Below are positions 62,144 to 64,000 of a stretch of DNA of 64,000 nt, one piece after another (position 1 is the stretch's first letter; every line of letters begins with the position of its first letter). The stretch is taken from assembly GCA_050084985.1 (NCBI GenBank), contig JBITNC010000001.1, positions 152,768,001-152,832,000 on the forward strand, given 5' to 3'. A model generated the notes under the pieces. It did not search any database, was not told the DNA's origin, and saw nothing but the letters and a program-made list of their open reading frames with translations. The position numbers were made by a program, and so were the translations under genes. The stretch comes from Nageia nagi. Taxonomy: Eukaryota > Pinophyta.

Positions 62144-63954
62144 CTAGAATCTCCTACTAAAGCCCCCTCCCCCTACACTAGAGCTAGTAGCCCTGCTAGA
62201 TGTGCCACCCTCACACCATGCCTTGTACTTCTGTACGTGCACTTTCTCCTCGTTGATCTATCTCTCAGCCTGGCGAAGCTGCTCATAGAGGGCCTTGATC
62301 TCCTTATTGGCTACCTGTAGGTGTTGATAGATCCTAGTATAATCTCCTCCTCCAAACTATAGATGACCCTATAGCTCTCTAATCTCCTCATCCTTTTGAC
62401 TGATTTGACCATGTAGCTTAGCCATTGCAACCTTAGGATCTGTGACATAGCATAAACATATCATGTTAATCCTTGGTAGATCATGAAAAGTAGAAAATCA
62501 AAGCAAAGCAAAAGAGAAAATAGGTTACCATCATCATCCTCATCATAGTCTTCCTCCTCCCAATCTGTATCCATCTCATACTCAGGTTCATACTCATCCT
62601 GGTCTGGATTGGTCTCCTCATTATCGTTATGACCTGCATCTAGAGATGTTTCATGAGCATATGTCAGGCTACTCTCTCCTCCCCACCCTCCTGCCATGAA
62701 GGGAGCATCCCATCTGGTCTGTATATCTCCTATGTCTTCATCCTCCCATGTATCATCACTCGGGTCAACATCATGAATACCTATGTGGTGAGGATGGCGT
62801 GTCCTCCACTAGTCTAGATAGTCCTCCATGTGATCAGGTCCATCTATATCATCATTGACCCCATGGTCGGAGTCCTCGCTAGGGGACTCCCAATTTGAGT
62901 CCTAGTCAGGTACTGGCTCATAGTCCTCTAGAAGATGCTTGCTACGGTAGTAGCACACCACTATCCTATAATCATTTGGTATGCCTTGCTAGAGGCTAAA
63001 CTGATGGAGTATCCACTCTGGCCTGTACAACTCCACTAGTGCCCTACGTGCCTATATGTATGTAGGGTGTCTCACCCATGCCATCTCCTGTATGTCCTCC
63101 TCCCACTCTGGTACACCTCCTTGATAAGGATGCTAGTATATTTGCACCTCTTGCAGTAGGTCAAACCATACCCACCATCCCTCTAGGTCCACACTGGGAA
63201 AATCTGGTCCCTCTATCGTCACCCACTGTTGCCAGGTGGGTACATCATCTGGCTAGTCTTGGGGTAACATCATCGGTCTAGAAATGATGATGTGATCATA
63301 TGTCCACACCTGTAGTATCATAGAATGAGCTACCTATCTCCCCCCTCTCTCCACCTCTGCAAAGCCATGGAGGTCATGATAGAGTTGTGCCAGTATCACG
63401 GGGCACCATGCATACCGTTGCCTATGTGTCACCATTTCTTATATAATAGGAACCATACCTATAGGGAATGTATCACTACTCTTGTACGGGTAGACAATAG
63501 CATCCAAAAGGTAAGTAATAAGGAGCCTCATCTGTAGGTCACCTCATGCTGGAGGATATTCTGACACATGTCTCACTAGGGACACACCTCTCTTCCTATG
63601 ATTTACTTCATTTGACCCTGTTAACCATGTAGCCCATACCTTTGCCTATTCTAGGCTGGGAATAGGAACCATGTTCACTAGCCTCCCCCTGATAGGAAGT
63701 CTAGTGATCCGGTAGATATCCTCTAGTGTCATAGTGATCTCACCAGTCGGAAGGTGAAAGGTGTTGGAATTTGGATCCCACCTCTCCATCAAAACTGTCA
63801 ACATGTTGCAGTCATGAAACACATAATTGGAAAATGCAAGGTGGCTAAAGGAAATGTCCTCCAGAATGCTTTGGGCTGTGTCAATTTGTGGCCACTGTTG
63901 GGTAGTGGTGAAGGCGACACTCTTGCTGGATGGTCGCATAAGGTATGAATGATT
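62144..63954 (-). pseudogene. Plant mobile domain (PMD) gene relic, two exons visible
   Basis: Exon 62,529-63,954 (acceptor TTATAG) and last exon 62,144-62,439, with an 89-bp GT/AG intron that joins in phase (GAT). Together 573 codons with 13 in-frame stops (11 TAG, 1 TAA, 1 TGA) and no frameshift that I can find. The first part shows PMD motifs: MERWDPNSNTFHLPTGEIT, MTLEDIYRITRLPIRG, then WQQWVTIEGP. An acidic region follows (DTDWEEEDYDEDDDG), then a coiled-coil-like tail and a Gly-rich end GGGGFSRRF. PMDs occur in MAIN/MAIL1-type host proteins and in plant transposons. It is antisense to and directly downstream of gypsy C gag. The 5' end lies beyond the window. Confidence 0.8.
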
Positions 63955-64000
63955 CTATAAGAAAAGAGTGACAAAATGCAAGTCAGTATCAGATATGAAA

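Noticed and set aside
62144-63954. TAG recoded as glutamine (non-standard genetic code)
   Set aside because: TAG dominates the stops in the PMD relic, but the same relic and the other relics also have TAA and TGA stops, and the intact LAZY gene needs no recoding. Decay by C-to-T change explains it better.

Overview
The window looks like nuclear DNA of a seed plant with a large, AT-rich, retrotransposon-filled genome. A gymnosperm is my best guess, at low confidence. The evidence is spliced plant genes with GT/AG introns, plant Ty1/copia and Ty3/gypsy elements nested in each other, plant LINE and SINE relics, a plant mobile domain (PMD) gene, and degenerate TTTAGGG-type repeats. Nothing bacterial or viral was seen.

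The one gene that reads as intact is on the minus strand at 9480-12549. It is a LAZY/DRO1 (IGT family) gravitropism gene with five exons. Exon 1 is a 6-nt microexon (ATGAAG) and exon 5 a 20-nt microexon ending in the VVLEL C-terminal motif. The exon phases join without error into 351 codons plus a stop. Its 3' half, together with an RNase H/LINE fragment in intron 3, is duplicated in tandem (7122-9005 and 9045-10944). The downstream copy of exons 4-5 is broken by a frameshift and a nonsense codon, and its VVLEL has become VVLKL. The start microexon is also duplicated, as a 21-bp in-frame tandem repeat.

Regions: 1-3203 LINE relic. 3.5-4.7 kb two SINE-like elements, one with target-site duplications. 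7.1-12.6 kb the LAZY locus. 14,888-28,500 a gag-only gypsy element (A) with a TSD, split by an 8.6-kb copia element (16,914-25,540) that has a perfect TGATC TSD. A second large tandem duplication (25,352-30,164 and 30,165-34,591) joins the copia LTR to gypsy B gag sequence at a 5-bp microhomology. It carries a second copy of the gypsy A 3' LTR and its TSD. Gypsy B gag-pol follows (to 39.6 kb), then a 1504-bp LTR (40,697-42,200) with perfect 8-bp inverted ends that is followed by a primer-binding-like site, as if shared with another element. 45.6-47.2 kb holds an unrecognised multi-exon relic with a duplicated exon. 48.2-49.1 kb holds telomere-like repeats. 50.25-52.3 kb (minus) is a decayed transposase-like protein of a family I cannot name. 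54.4-56.5 kb (minus) is a LINE relic. 56.9-59.6 kb is a gypsy D pol relic. 59.6-61.7 kb is the 5' LTR and nearly intact gag of gypsy C. Antisense to that gag, directly where pol would be expected, lies a two-exon PMD gene relic (62,144-63,954, continuing past the window edge).

A theme across the window is decay with the frame preserved. Stops sit where Gln, Arg or Trp codons are expected (CAG to TAG and similar) and frameshifts are few, which fits deamination of methylated cytosine. The LAZY gene is the contrast, with a clean reading frame.
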